IMG/VR virus record: IMGVR_UViG_3300024289_000813
Location: 1 to 44,252 of that record
From: a virus
Direction: 5' to 3' (one strand)
DNA length: 44,252 bases
The notes below the pieces were generated by a model that saw only the letters and a program-made list of their open reading frames with translations, had not been told where the DNA came from and ran no database searches. Of the stretch, positions 8,878 through 17,010 are shown piece after piece. The stretch's first letter is position 1, and each line of letters starts with the position of its first letter. The position numbers were made by a program, and so were the translations under genes.

Positions 8878-9464
8878 AACTATTTGAGCAACGCCTATGT
8901 GAATACACAGGTGCTCCTTATGCTGTGGCAGTAGATCGTTGCACCAATGCTATACTGTTAGCAATGGAATACTATGGTAAGAAGAAACAGAAAGTCAGTA
9001 TACCAACACAGACATACCTAAGTGTTCCAATGACACTGATCAACTACGGATACAATGTATGGTTAGAGTTCGATGATTGGATGGGCAACTATCGTATTGG
9101 ACACACTAATGTCTATGACTATGCTGTAGGTTTTGAAAAGAATATGTATGTGCCTGGGCAAATCCAGTGTGTTAGTTTTCAACAGAAGAAGCGTCTAGCA
9201 ATAGGTAAGGGCGGAGCAATTCTATTAGACAACAAAGAGATGTATGAGAAACTAAAACGTATGCGCCACGACGGTAGAGACAGTGCTATTCCTACAGCAC
9301 AGGACACAGGTATCATTATGGGTTATCATATGTACATGAGCCCAGACGAAGCCGCACGTGGTGTATTGTTGCTTAATCAACTCAGCGAACACTACACTAA
9401 TGGCTCACACAAAGACTATCCAGACATTTCAAAGTTTGCGTGTTTAAAGGACTATGCAGTATGA
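8829..9464 (+). CDS. Shortened DegT/DnrJ/EryC1-type PLP sugar aminotransferase
   Basis: 211 residues against about 370 in the family. The recognisable parts are the N-terminal EYTGAPYAVAVD region, the D97 position expected to contact the PLP ring (VYDYAV), and SFQ-x2-K with K121 as the expected PLP lysine, followed by GKGGAI. Much of the large-domain loop region and the C-terminal small domain are missing. It follows a dehydratase that would make a 4-keto sugar, the normal substrate of DegT enzymes. It may be a reduced but active form, or a non-catalytic relic; the intact Lys and Asp favour activity. The frame is clean, with no visible frameshift. Confidence 0.72.
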   Translation: MSKDIKRDYHNNNDFVELFEQRLCEYTGAPYAVAVDRCTNAILLAMEYYGKKKQKVSIPTQTYLSVPMTLINYGYNVWLEFDDWMGNYRIGHTNVYDYAVGFEKNMYVPGQIQCVSFQQKKRLAIGKGGAILLDNKEMYEKLKRMRHDGRDSAIPTAQDTGIIMGYHMYMSPDEAARGVLLLNQLSEHYTNGSHKDYPDISKFACLKDYAV

Positions 9465-10288
9465 AGTATGCCTTAATCACAGCCATCGAAGGAGATGCTA
9501 ACAACCTTAACGAGCAGAAAGGTATTGTTGGTACTAGACGTTTGTTTGAAAGCGAAGCAGTACTGAGCTTTGAGAACTGGCGTAAGAATGGCGGATGGTT
9601 AAAGGACTGTGCTATCTATGCTTTTTGTCCCACACACAACATTGTAACTGACAAAACAAAAGAACGATTTAAAGAATTAAATGTAACTTACATAGAAGAG
9701 TATCAGCCTATCACAGAAACATTTATCAGTGGTTTCTTAAATGTTCCTTTAGTAGGTATGTTGCTAGAGCAGAGGCTTGCAGAAGATGTACTAATCAAAA
9801 TAGACTTAGACATGAATTTGATTAAGCCCTTACCGGAAGAGTTAGTTAACAGTGAAACATTGATCTGCGGACAGTACGATGACTACTGTACAGCACAACA
9901 GCGTACAGTTAAAGAAGGATGGAGTAATCCATTTGACACAGGCTTTACTATCAGCAGACGTGACAGTGGATTTTATAAATTCTTCTTTGATGTCCTAACT
10001 GACACAATGACTAATCATGATCCTGAATGGGAGAAAGTTCGTGCAGTCAGCGGAGACTACTACTTAGAAGAATACGTTATGGACAAGATCTATAACAACA
10101 AACTGTGGCCCGTACAGCCAATACAAAAGTATCAGATAGGCGAGTGGTATACACCAGTAAAGGAGTTTACAGACGATGAACTTAGAACAGTATACTTCTG
10201 GCACGAACACCTTATACATGATCCTGTGTATGACAAAGTCAGAGAGAAAGTAGAATATTTTAATAGAATGAGGAAGTTACGTGATTAA
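9461..10288 (+). CDS. Glycosyltransferase-like protein
   Basis: 275 residues from ATG 9461 (AAAGGA upstream; ATGA overlap with the DegT gene). IDLDM with D115 and D117 matches a DxD metal/nucleotide-sugar motif after a run of hydrophobic strands, as in GT-A glycosyltransferases. The following SETLICGQYDDY and the later GFTISRRDSGFY are plausible acceptor-site parts. No transmembrane segment was seen. The family assignment rests on this motif and the neighbours; it could instead be a phage-specific nucleotide-sugar binding protein. Confidence 0.55.
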   Translation: MKYALITAIEGDANNLNEQKGIVGTRRLFESEAVLSFENWRKNGGWLKDCAIYAFCPTHNIVTDKTKERFKELNVTYIEEYQPITETFISGFLNVPLVGMLLEQRLAEDVLIKIDLDMNLIKPLPEELVNSETLICGQYDDYCTAQQRTVKEGWSNPFDTGFTISRRDSGFYKFFFDVLTDTMTNHDPEWEKVRAVSGDYYLEEYVMDKIYNNKLWPVQPIQKYQIGEWYTPVKEFTDDELRTVYFWHEHLIHDPVYDKVREKVEYFNRMRKLRD

Positions 10289-11354
10289 CTCACACACAAG
10301 TTTTGGCCGTTTAAAAGAAGTAGTAGTTGGCAGAGAATTAAAACTAGCCAAGCGTATCAGCGACATTACATTCAAACAGTTTTATAGAGAAGCCTTAGAC
10401 GAACGCATCTACGAAGCACCGTTTGAAAACTATACAGTCAGCATGGAATTGATTGATCAACGCAATGAACAGTTAGATGGGTTGGCAAAGACATTAGAAA
10501 GCCTAGGAGTAACAGTACACAGACCCGATGTGCTAGATAAGATTGTTCCGTTTACTACCCCTAGTTTTCGTAGTGAACTAAGTTCGGCAAGTAATGTACG
10601 TGATCTAACATTAGTGTATGGCAACAAGTTAATTGAAACTCCTACTTTTGTACGCAATCGTTATTATGAAAATACTCTGTTACATGATGTGTATAGTCGT
10701 GCATGGGATAGAGGACGTGGCGGGCAATGGATTAAGGCTCCGCACACTGAGTTAACAGAAGACACTATTGACCTAGGGCATTGGGGAGATAGTCGTGACT
10801 ATGCAAACATTCCCAGTAACTATGTAATGGCAGTAGATGGCGCACAGTTCCTACGCATAGGCAAAGACTGTGTTGTTAACATCAACAGTTATAATCAATA
10901 CTTGGGCTACGAGTGGATCAAGAGCTTTTATCCAGACACAGACTTCCATGTCTTACATGTAGCAGATAATCATATCGATGGTTGCCTAATCTGTCTACGG
11001 CCAGGAGTGTTCCTAGTTAATCCCTTGTACCCAAACATTAAAGATCTGTTGCCTGCTAAGTTCCGCAACTGGACTTACTTGTATCCTAAAGACCTAACAG
11101 CAAACATTGATGTACGAGGTATGACAGATATTGATATTAGACTAGCCAGCAGTCGTGGTATGGACGTTAATGTATTAAGTGTTGACGAAAATACTGTGTT
11201 GGTTACCGATCGTGCTGTTGGTGTTGCAGACATATTAGATAAGAATGGTTTTACAGTCATTCCTATTAAACTAGAGCACGGTGAAATCTTTGCAGGCGGC
11301 ATTCATTGCTCAACATTAGACTTGGTGCGTGAGGATGAATACATATCTTATTAA
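10281..11354 (+). CDS. Amidinotransferase (glycine/inosamine amidinotransferase family)
   Basis: 357 residues, the usual length for this pentein family. The catalytic set is visible: D186 (AVDGAQFLR), H231 (NHIDGCL) and C343 in the C-terminal GGIHCSTLD block. Such enzymes move the amidino group of arginine to an amine, as in creatine, streptomycin (StrB) and cylindrospermopsin pathways. Beside a DegT aminotransferase it could turn an amino sugar into a guanidino sugar; that link is inference. The start is GTG 10281, overlapping the previous stop by 8 nt. It is the best-conserved enzyme of the right half of the operon. Confidence 0.85.
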   Translation: MINSHTSFGRLKEVVVGRELKLAKRISDITFKQFYREALDERIYEAPFENYTVSMELIDQRNEQLDGLAKTLESLGVTVHRPDVLDKIVPFTTPSFRSELSSASNVRDLTLVYGNKLIETPTFVRNRYYENTLLHDVYSRAWDRGRGGQWIKAPHTELTEDTIDLGHWGDSRDYANIPSNYVMAVDGAQFLRIGKDCVVNINSYNQYLGYEWIKSFYPDTDFHVLHVADNHIDGCLICLRPGVFLVNPLYPNIKDLLPAKFRNWTYLYPKDLTANIDVRGMTDIDIRLASSRGMDVNVLSVDENTVLVTDRAVGVADILDKNGFTVIPIKLEHGEIFAGGIHCSTLDLVREDEYISY

Positions 11355-11976
11355 CAGTAAGGTGCAATTTATAAAGGAAGCCCGTGATGACTTTAAACGC
11401 ATTTACGGACTAGACCACACGCCTTTTACTCGTAAGATATATTTTTACTTCTTTGAACACAATAACAAAAAGTACGTTCACAGGCGAGCGTTACAATTCA
11501 TTTACTCTAATGCAGATACTTACACTACTGAAGTAGATCCTTACTACTGCTATTTGACAAAACAAAAACAGCCCGTAGACATATTTGCATTTTTAGAATC
11601 TTATCAGGGAAATCTATTACCCAAATTACTAGAAAGCAATGATAGTTTTTTGGTCTATGAATACTGGGAAGGAGATCCTGTAGAATCAGTTACAGAGCAG
11701 GAATTTCATTATTTGAAACTTCAACACAAACAGTTAGAACTCACTCCATTCTACAACAGCATGACTTATAATTTGGCTAGAAACGGCAATCAAATTAAAT
11801 TAATAGATTTTAAGCACTTTGAACTCAAGGATAACAAGCCGTTCTTTCTCTATCTTTACAATGAAGATAATAGGGTAAATACACTATACATCGAACAAGG
11901 AACAGATATTGATACTATAGTCAATCATTTGGGTATTGACTATCCTGTATTAGATGCTAATATTATAGAATATTGA
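11335..11976 (+). CDS. Kinase-fold-like protein of unknown function
   Basis: 213 residues from ATG 11335; a GTG at 11329 is also possible. FLVYEYWEGDPV near the middle followed by N and IKLIDFKHFEL resembles the hinge and the DFG-like metal site of small-molecule kinases such as the aminoglycoside/choline group, but the N-lobe is short and no clear ATP-binding Lys could be fixed. It may phosphorylate the sugar or be an inactive relative. It overlaps the amidinotransferase gene and is followed by a 9-nt gap to the next gene. Confidence 0.45.
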   Translation: MNTYLINSKVQFIKEARDDFKRIYGLDHTPFTRKIYFYFFEHNNKKYVHRRALQFIYSNADTYTTEVDPYYCYLTKQKQPVDIFAFLESYQGNLLPKLLESNDSFLVYEYWEGDPVESVTEQEFHYLKLQHKQLELTPFYNSMTYNLARNGNQIKLIDFKHFELKDNKPFFLYLYNEDNRVNTLYIEQGTDIDTIVNHLGIDYPVLDANIIEY

Positions 11977-11985
11977 GGAATAAAA

Positions 11986-12783
11986 ATGACAGAACCTACT
12001 AACGAACAAGTCTCTATCCCTGCGTCTTCTGTGGAAAATTCCAAAGAAAACCTTTTTAGACTTTGTGAGTATAATCCAGACGGACAGTCTGGTTGCCGCA
12101 GAACTAGTACAATACTTGCTTTAGAAGCAGAATACGACACGTTTGTCGATCCAGAAATGCAATGGGGTTATTGGGATCAATACTGTCTACACGAAGGCGC
12201 CGCATACTACTACAAAGGTTGGTTAGAAACTAATTTAAACGAAGACATTACCGAATTAGATTTCTTAAAAGATAATCCAAATAGTCGTGTAGATGATAAG
12301 AAAAAATATATTTCTGTTGTAGGTTCTCAAATTTTAGACGCATTTGACTTTGAGCAACTTTCTAATTTGTTTAAAAATAGACCAGCAGGTTTTCCAGAGC
12401 TTACTTTAGAAACTCCTCAGTTCTTTAAATGTATGGACGTAGGTACAGATGTTATCACTATAGACGAGCTCGATAAAACTTTACTGACAAAAATACAAAA
12501 CACATTCACAGATAACATTAATCCACTTTTAACAGATCTTACAGATAAATTACATTTAGTTGACGGTAAAGTTTACTGTGTCGATTGTCTGTCATTTTTA
12601 CAAAACCCAAATGTTAAATTAGGGGTATTAATGATTGCAAAGAATTCTGAAAAGTATATAAATGGAAATGGATACTTCTTTCCGTTTTCAACATTAACAG
12701 CAGAACAAACTGATTTCGTTAAAACTATTCCTCATGTTTATTTTGACGATTTTGCAGGGGAAGTGATTATAATTAATCTATGA
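11986..12783 (+). CDS. Conserved-looking protein of unknown function
   Basis: 265 residues. The start ATG 11986 has GAGGAA nine bases upstream. The protein is acidic, without signal peptide or membrane segment. Motifs that stand out are a CEYNPDGQSGCRR block near the N-terminus, a WGYWDQYC segment and a YCVDCLSF pair of cysteines toward the C-terminus, which might bind a metal. I do not recognise a family. It sits between the kinase-like gene and the epimerase and ends with an ATGA overlap. Confidence 0.6.
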   Translation: MTEPTNEQVSIPASSVENSKENLFRLCEYNPDGQSGCRRTSTILALEAEYDTFVDPEMQWGYWDQYCLHEGAAYYYKGWLETNLNEDITELDFLKDNPNSRVDDKKKYISVVGSQILDAFDFEQLSNLFKNRPAGFPELTLETPQFFKCMDVGTDVITIDELDKTLLTKIQNTFTDNINPLLTDLTDKLHLVDGKVYCVDCLSFLQNPNVKLGVLMIAKNSEKYINGNGYFFPFSTLTAEQTDFVKTIPHVYFDDFAGEVIIINL

Positions 12784-13652
12784 AGTATCTATTATTAGGT
12801 GGCGCTGGTTTTATTGGCGCCCACTTAGCAAAGCGTCTTATCAAAGACGGACACGATGTTACTATTGTTGATTCCTTAATAACATCCAGTGCTCCAAACT
12901 TTCCAGTTAAGTTCATTCATGCAGACATACGCAACGCTGTACTTGATGAATTGCTGTTAGAAACAGATGTTGTATATTTTCTAGCAGGATCTGTAGGTGT
13001 TGCTAACATAGTCAACAATCCAACAACTACATTAAGAAACAATATTGAACTAATGAGTCGTTTGATTCCTTTGTTTGAAAGATATCAAAACAAAGTAATC
13101 TTTAGTTCTACATCAGAAGTCTACGGCGACGGACCATTCAGCGAAGATAACACTCTACACATTGGTCCTCCTACAGATTTGCGTTGGGGATATGCCGCGG
13201 CAAAGTTAATGACAGAGTTTATGATATCTGCCAGTACATTCCCTTACACTATAGTTAGATTCTTTAATGTAACAGGCCCTGGGCAGTTAGGCGAGCATGG
13301 CATGGTGCTGCCAAGGTTTGTTGATGCGGCCAAGGTTGGTAGGGATCTTACAGTCTATAGCGATGGCGGGCAGGTACGTAGTTTCTGTCACATCAATGAT
13401 GCTGTTGAGTTGTTGTTAAAGATCGAAAACATCAACGGAGAAATCTTTAATGTAGGCAGTGACAGCGTAGTGACTATCAAAGAATTAGCAGAGCGAGTGA
13501 TTAAACTATCGAACTCTACATCTAAGATAAACTATGTGCCAACACCGCACAGTGACATTGTCAGTAGAATCCCAGATCTAACTAAAGTAAAATATCTTAC
13601 AGGTTTTGTAGCACAGTATGACTTAGATGATATTATCAAGGACATGCTGTGA
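12780..13652 (+). CDS. NAD-dependent NDP-sugar epimerase/dehydratase
   Basis: 290 residues, an extended SDR. GGAGFIG at 7-13 is the NAD-binding loop; S109/S110-T111 in SSTSEVYG and Y138-x3-K142 (YAAAK) form the catalytic set of GalE/RmlB-type enzymes. RFFNVTGPGQ and the later FNVGSD block are typical sugar-binding and C-terminal signatures. Likely a UDP- or GDP-sugar 4-epimerase or a related enzyme; sequence alone does not decide which. ATGA overlap upstream and GTGA overlap downstream. Confidence 0.85.
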   Translation: MKYLLLGGAGFIGAHLAKRLIKDGHDVTIVDSLITSSAPNFPVKFIHADIRNAVLDELLLETDVVYFLAGSVGVANIVNNPTTTLRNNIELMSRLIPLFERYQNKVIFSSTSEVYGDGPFSEDNTLHIGPPTDLRWGYAAAKLMTEFMISASTFPYTIVRFFNVTGPGQLGEHGMVLPRFVDAAKVGRDLTVYSDGGQVRSFCHINDAVELLLKIENINGEIFNVGSDSVVTIKELAERVIKLSNSTSKINYVPTPHSDIVSRIPDLTKVKYLTGFVAQYDLDDIIKDML

Positions 13653-14308
13653 ACATACTGTTTGTCCTAGCACACCCAGACGATGAAGCATATGGTCCAT
13701 ACGGTACTATGGCTCGGATGGTGGCTGAAGGACATAAGGTTACACTATTCTGCTTGTGTAACGGAGAGCGTCCGAACTTTGAACAAGTTGCCGCTGACAG
13801 AGTGTTTGCACTCAAAGCCAACTGCGAACAACTAGGAATAGAATGGAAGATTTGGAATAATAAAGATCTTAGTTTAGAACTTAATGATACTGCACATCTA
13901 TTGACACAGTTGTTTATTCAACATAAACCTGAAGTAGTTTACACACATAACATATCAGATATAAATCACGACCACAGAGTATTGGCAGATGCAGTTATGA
14001 TAGCCAGTCGTCCCAAACCAGATAGTACTGTTAATCAACTTTATTTCTTTGAAGTGCCGTCTAGCACAGATTGGACATTTAATCAACTAACACCTGCGTT
14101 TCAACCTACAACCTATGTAGACATCAGTGATTATATTGACTCTAAGAAAGAGGCCCTAAGTAGATACTCAACAGAAACTTACGAGTTTCCAGATGCTAGG
14201 AGTATCGAGGCAATGACCACGCTGGCAAAGTATCGAGGCTATCAGGTTGGCCTTCCTTATGCCGAAGCATTTCGATTGGTATTCGACCGGATCCAGCGCA
14301 GTCAGTAA
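13649..14308 (+). CDS. LmbE/PIG-L family deacetylase
   Basis: 219 residues. AHPDDE (8-13) and HDHR (107-110) are the zinc-site motifs of the LmbE/PIG-L family, which removes acetyl groups from N-acetylglucosamine-containing lipids, sugars or thiols. The start is GTG 13649, overlapping the previous stop (GTGA). The C-terminal RGYQVGLPYAEAFR is a normal family ending, so the protein looks complete. Its last 113 nt overlap the convergent minus-strand deacetylase gene. It would supply a free amine, suitable for amidination by the enzyme encoded upstream. Confidence 0.87.
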   Translation: MNILFVLAHPDDEAYGPYGTMARMVAEGHKVTLFCLCNGERPNFEQVAADRVFALKANCEQLGIEWKIWNNKDLSLELNDTAHLLTQLFIQHKPEVVYTHNISDINHDHRVLADAVMIASRPKPDSTVNQLYFFEVPSSTDWTFNQLTPAFQPTTYVDISDYIDSKKEALSRYSTETYEFPDARSIEAMTTLAKYRGYQVGLPYAEAFRLVFDRIQRSQ

Positions 14309-14804
14309 TCCCAAACTTTTTAACTAGTCCTTTGTACAGTCCGTGTGGATCTTCGTTGTAAGGGAAACAGAAGTGCGTTGGTTTAAATCCTAGATTTGTT
14401 TCAAACCATTGTATCATCTGTTCAGTGTCTTGATTAATATAAGCAACTTTTTCTGCTAGACTAGTAAAGTTATCTAACCTAGTGTGACTGTGGCTGTGTG
14501 CGCCAATGATAACATTAGGGTCTTGCATGAGCTCTTTGATCTGTTCCACAGTCATATAATCTTCAAAGTCGCCCAATCTTGCTTTTTTATGTGCTTGAAC
14601 ACAGTTTGGAAAATCTAGGCTTTGACAACCACTGCTAACAATGCCTGAACTGATGTAGTATATTCTCTGCGTAGTTAATTGTTTGAAACAATCGTTGTAG
14701 TAATACTGGCTGTACAATCCGTCATCAAAGGTCAAGATGTAATCATTTAAGGGTAAATCAAACATCCATTCACGGACTTCGTGTATCATCAACAAAGGTT
14801 TCAT
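14196..14804 (-). CDS. Polysaccharide deacetylase (NodB/CE4-like)
   Basis: 202 residues from ATG 14804. TFDDG at 25-29 and H103-x3-H107 (AHSHSH) form the metal site of carbohydrate esterase family 4, and FCFPYN resembles motif 3 (RxPY-like, here FPY). It removes acetyl groups from N-acetyl sugars in polysaccharide or peptidoglycan. No signal peptide was seen, so a cytoplasmic substrate is likelier. A TTG at 14810 is an alternative start. The gene converges with the LmbE gene and their coding regions overlap by 113 nt. TAAATA sits six bases before the ATG on this strand. Confidence 0.8.
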   Translation of the reverse strand: MKPLLMIHEVREWMFDLPLNDYILTFDDGLYSQYYYNDCFKQLTTQRIYYISSGIVSSGCQSLDFPNCVQAHKKARLGDFEDYMTVEQIKELMQDPNVIIGAHSHSHTRLDNFTSLAEKVAYINQDTEQMIQWFETNLGFKPTHFCFPYNEDPHGLYKGLVKKFGITDCAGSGRIPIEMLRHKEGQPDSLDTLPAWSLPRYS

Positions 14805-14810
14805 AAGCAA

Positions 14811-14818
14811 TATTTAAC
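14811..14818 (-). promoter_or_regulatory. Late-promoter-like element (GTTAAATA), minus strand
   Basis: On the minus strand GTTAAATA ends six bases before the ATG of the deacetylase gene. If it works like a T4 late promoter the transcript would begin almost at the start codon. It is back to back with a similar plus-strand element. Confidence 0.4.
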
Positions 14819-14826
14819 GATAAATA
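14819..14826 (+). promoter_or_regulatory. Late-promoter-like element (GATAAATA)
   Basis: GATAAATA lies 83 bases before the ATG at 14910, at the start of the structural gene block. It resembles the T4 late -10 element TATAAATA and recurs before many genes in this window. Confidence 0.45.
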
Positions 14827-14888
14827 TATTACAGTTACAAATATTATGGAATCCTGATTAGAAATCAGTATTCTAATCAAACAGATTT

Positions 14889-14894
14889 TAAATA
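14889..14894 (+). promoter_or_regulatory. Late-promoter-like element (TTTAAATA)
   Basis: A second TAAATA lies 15 bases upstream of the ATG at 14910, followed by AAAGGAAA as ribosome binding site. With the element at 14819 it may give two starts for the same operon. Confidence 0.4.
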
Positions 14895-14909
14895 TCAAAG
14901 GAAATACAA

Positions 14910-15200
14910 ATGAGTCAATATTATACAATACAAACGCTGGACGGTGTTGATACTAATCGATATCAAACTGTGAGCACTAATAATGCCAGTGTACAAAGCA
15001 CAGCAATTACAGCAAGAAGAATTTTAATCACAACAGGAGCCCAACCGACTTATATTGAATTTGGGACTAATCCAACCGCAAGCGTTACAAAATTTGTAAT
15101 CCCTGCAAATGCACAAATGATTTTTAACTTCAAATCTGGAAATAAGGTTGCAATTTACACAGCAACACAAAGTTATACAAGTATTTTAGACCTAGATTAA
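14910..15200 (+). CDS. Small virion-type protein
   Basis: 96 residues, rich in Thr, Ser, Asn and Ile with alternating hydrophobic residues, as in beta-structured phage head or tail proteins. It lacks charged clusters, cysteines, signal peptide and membrane segments. AAAGGA precedes the ATG. It opens the structural block and is followed by another TAAATA and a large structural gene. The family was not recognised; a capsid or tail accessory protein is inferred from composition and place. Confidence 0.6.
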   Translation: MSQYYTIQTLDGVDTNRYQTVSTNNASVQSTAITARRILITTGAQPTYIEFGTNPTASVTKFVIPANAQMIFNFKSGNKVAIYTATQSYTSILDLD

Positions 15201-15204
15201 TTTC

Positions 15205-15210
15205 TAAATA
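15205..15210 (+). promoter_or_regulatory. Late-promoter-like element (TAAATA)
   Basis: TCTAAATA is 13 bases before the ATG at 15224, with ACGGAG between them as ribosome binding site. It would give the large structural gene its own late start. Confidence 0.45.
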
Positions 15211-15223
15211 ACGGAGTTATTCT

Positions 15224-16846
15224 ATGGGTGTAAGAAATCCTAACTCGACAGACTACGTCCACTCGGACGAACCAAACCTTCTAAACCTACACAAGGCCAT
15301 GGAGTACGACTTGGCTGGTAAGCCAATGATTCGTGTAGCGGCTAAATTGTCAGGGCCTAGTGTTGCCGGTCAGGTATCTGCTTTTGGCGAACCATTAGCA
15401 ATCACTCCTACTGCTGTTATACAATTAGATGGTATATATGGCGCCACAGCAGATGTTATACAAACATACACAAACGGTACAGGATCTAGTGCCGGTTCAG
15501 TAGATCAGATGTTTAGAGTACACTCAGGAACCACAGCAGGTGGTTATGGTGTATTGCGTAGCAAACGTTTTGTTCGCTATCGTCCAGGACAGGGCATTAT
15601 AAGTCGTATGACCGCAGGTTTTACTACGGGCGTTGCAGGCAGTAGTCAGTTTGCTGGTTTAGCCAATCAAGAAAATCGTGTGGGCTTTGGCTGGAATGGC
15701 AATCGTTTTGGAGTTGTTCGAAGCACAGGCGGTAAGGCCACAATCTTAACATTAATTATAAACACGGCACCCAACGCTGGGCAGACTGCTACTATCACTC
15801 TTAACGGAACGGCCTATACTGTAGCACTGACATCGGGCACAGCCGCACATGCAATTACAGAAATTGTTAACCGTGTAGGTGGATATGGTGGTTGGTTGAT
15901 GCAACAAACAGATGGCGCTATGATGTGGTTGGCACCTAGTCTAGGCCCGATGAATGGCACATTTAGTTTTAGCAGTACAGGCAATGCTACTGCTACATTT
16001 ACTGTAAGACAAGCAGGGTTGGCACAAACAGATAACTGGACCTATCAAGAAGATTGGAACATTGACAAACTAGATGGCAGCAATTCCATTGACTCTAATC
16101 CTAGTGGTATGACTTTAGATCATACTAAACTTAATGTCTACCAAATTGCTATGCGCTGGTTAGGCGCAGGTGTAATCAGTTATGCTATAGAAGATCAAGA
16201 TTCGGGAACAATGATCTATGTACATCGCGAACACTATGTTAATCAACATACTACTCCTCATACTGCTAATCCAAGTTTTAAGATTACCTACAACGCTGTT
16301 AACACAACTAATACCACAGACATAAGTGTATATGGTGCTAGTATCTATGCCGCTGTCGAAGGTACAATTCACCTAAACGAACTCACACGCTCTTATTCAA
16401 CAAGCAAAACAGGCCTAGCAAAAGATATCATACATCATATAATGACTATTAAAAATGCTGTAGTCACTAACGGATTAGCAGGTGCTAACAACGGCAACTA
16501 TATCATCAATGCCAAAGAAGCCATTGTCAAAAGCATGAGCCTGTCAGTACAGAGCACAGACCCTGTGGAAGTTTACTTATACTTTGAACCAAGTAGTTTT
16601 TCAGGAACACACGAATACTATGCTATTACTCGTTGCAACGAAGTTCGTAGTACAGTCACAGGAACATTTGATAACACTATAGATACTCCTATATATACAG
16701 GCTTTTGTGGTATTAACGGAACTATTAACATTGACCTAAGTGCTTATCGTATCACAGTTCCGCCAGGTAGTTGGTTAAGTATTGCTGTTAAAAGCACAAA
16801 CAGTATTAGTCCTTGTATTGCAGGATTAGTATGGAGCGAGGATTAA
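15224..16846 (+). CDS. Large virion structural protein
   Basis: 540 residues. The Gly/Thr/Ser/Asn-rich sequence with many predicted beta strands, few cysteines and no enzyme motif is typical of tail or baseplate-associated proteins. The first 100 residues (SDEPNLLNLHKAMEY, then RVAAKLSGPS) look like a mixed attachment region and the remainder like stacked beta domains. It sits just upstream of the long fibre gene, so a fibre-linker, baseplate wedge or receptor protein is possible. ACGGAG precedes the ATG. I could not assign a named family. Confidence 0.72.
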   Translation: MGVRNPNSTDYVHSDEPNLLNLHKAMEYDLAGKPMIRVAAKLSGPSVAGQVSAFGEPLAITPTAVIQLDGIYGATADVIQTYTNGTGSSAGSVDQMFRVHSGTTAGGYGVLRSKRFVRYRPGQGIISRMTAGFTTGVAGSSQFAGLANQENRVGFGWNGNRFGVVRSTGGKATILTLIINTAPNAGQTATITLNGTAYTVALTSGTAAHAITEIVNRVGGYGGWLMQQTDGAMMWLAPSLGPMNGTFSFSSTGNATATFTVRQAGLAQTDNWTYQEDWNIDKLDGSNSIDSNPSGMTLDHTKLNVYQIAMRWLGAGVISYAIEDQDSGTMIYVHREHYVNQHTTPHTANPSFKITYNAVNTTNTTDISVYGASIYAAVEGTIHLNELTRSYSTSKTGLAKDIIHHIMTIKNAVVTNGLAGANNGNYIINAKEAIVKSMSLSVQSTDPVEVYLYFEPSSFSGTHEYYAITRCNEVRSTVTGTFDNTIDTPIYTGFCGINGTINIDLSAYRITVPPGSWLSIAVKSTNSISPCIAGLVWSED

Positions 16847-16848
16847 TT

Positions 16849-17010
16849 ATGAGCGAAAACAACGACACGACTTATCAAAGATTAAAACCTAAATGTCAGT
16901 GCTGGTGCACCGCACATTGCGGATTCAGTTGTATGACTGACGGCTGCGATTGCAACGAATGTGGTTGTTCGGATTGTTTAGATAAAAATGTCCAACGTAG
17001 CTCTAACTGA
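16849..17010 (+). CDS. Cysteine-rich miniprotein (metallothionein-like)
   Basis: 53 residues with ten cysteines, all within residues 16-43 (CQCWC, then CDCNECGC, then SDC), and one His. The spacing of C-x-C and C-x2-C pairs resembles metallothioneins or small zinc-cluster proteins. ATG 16849 is preceded by GAGGA at six bases, so upstream in-frame starts (16813, 16831) are not needed. It lies between structural genes and overlaps the next ORF by 23 nt. A virion metal-binding component or a metal buffer are both possible; neither is shown. Confidence 0.68.
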   Translation: MSENNDTTYQRLKPKCQCWCTAHCGFSCMTDGCDCNECGCSDCLDKNVQRSSN

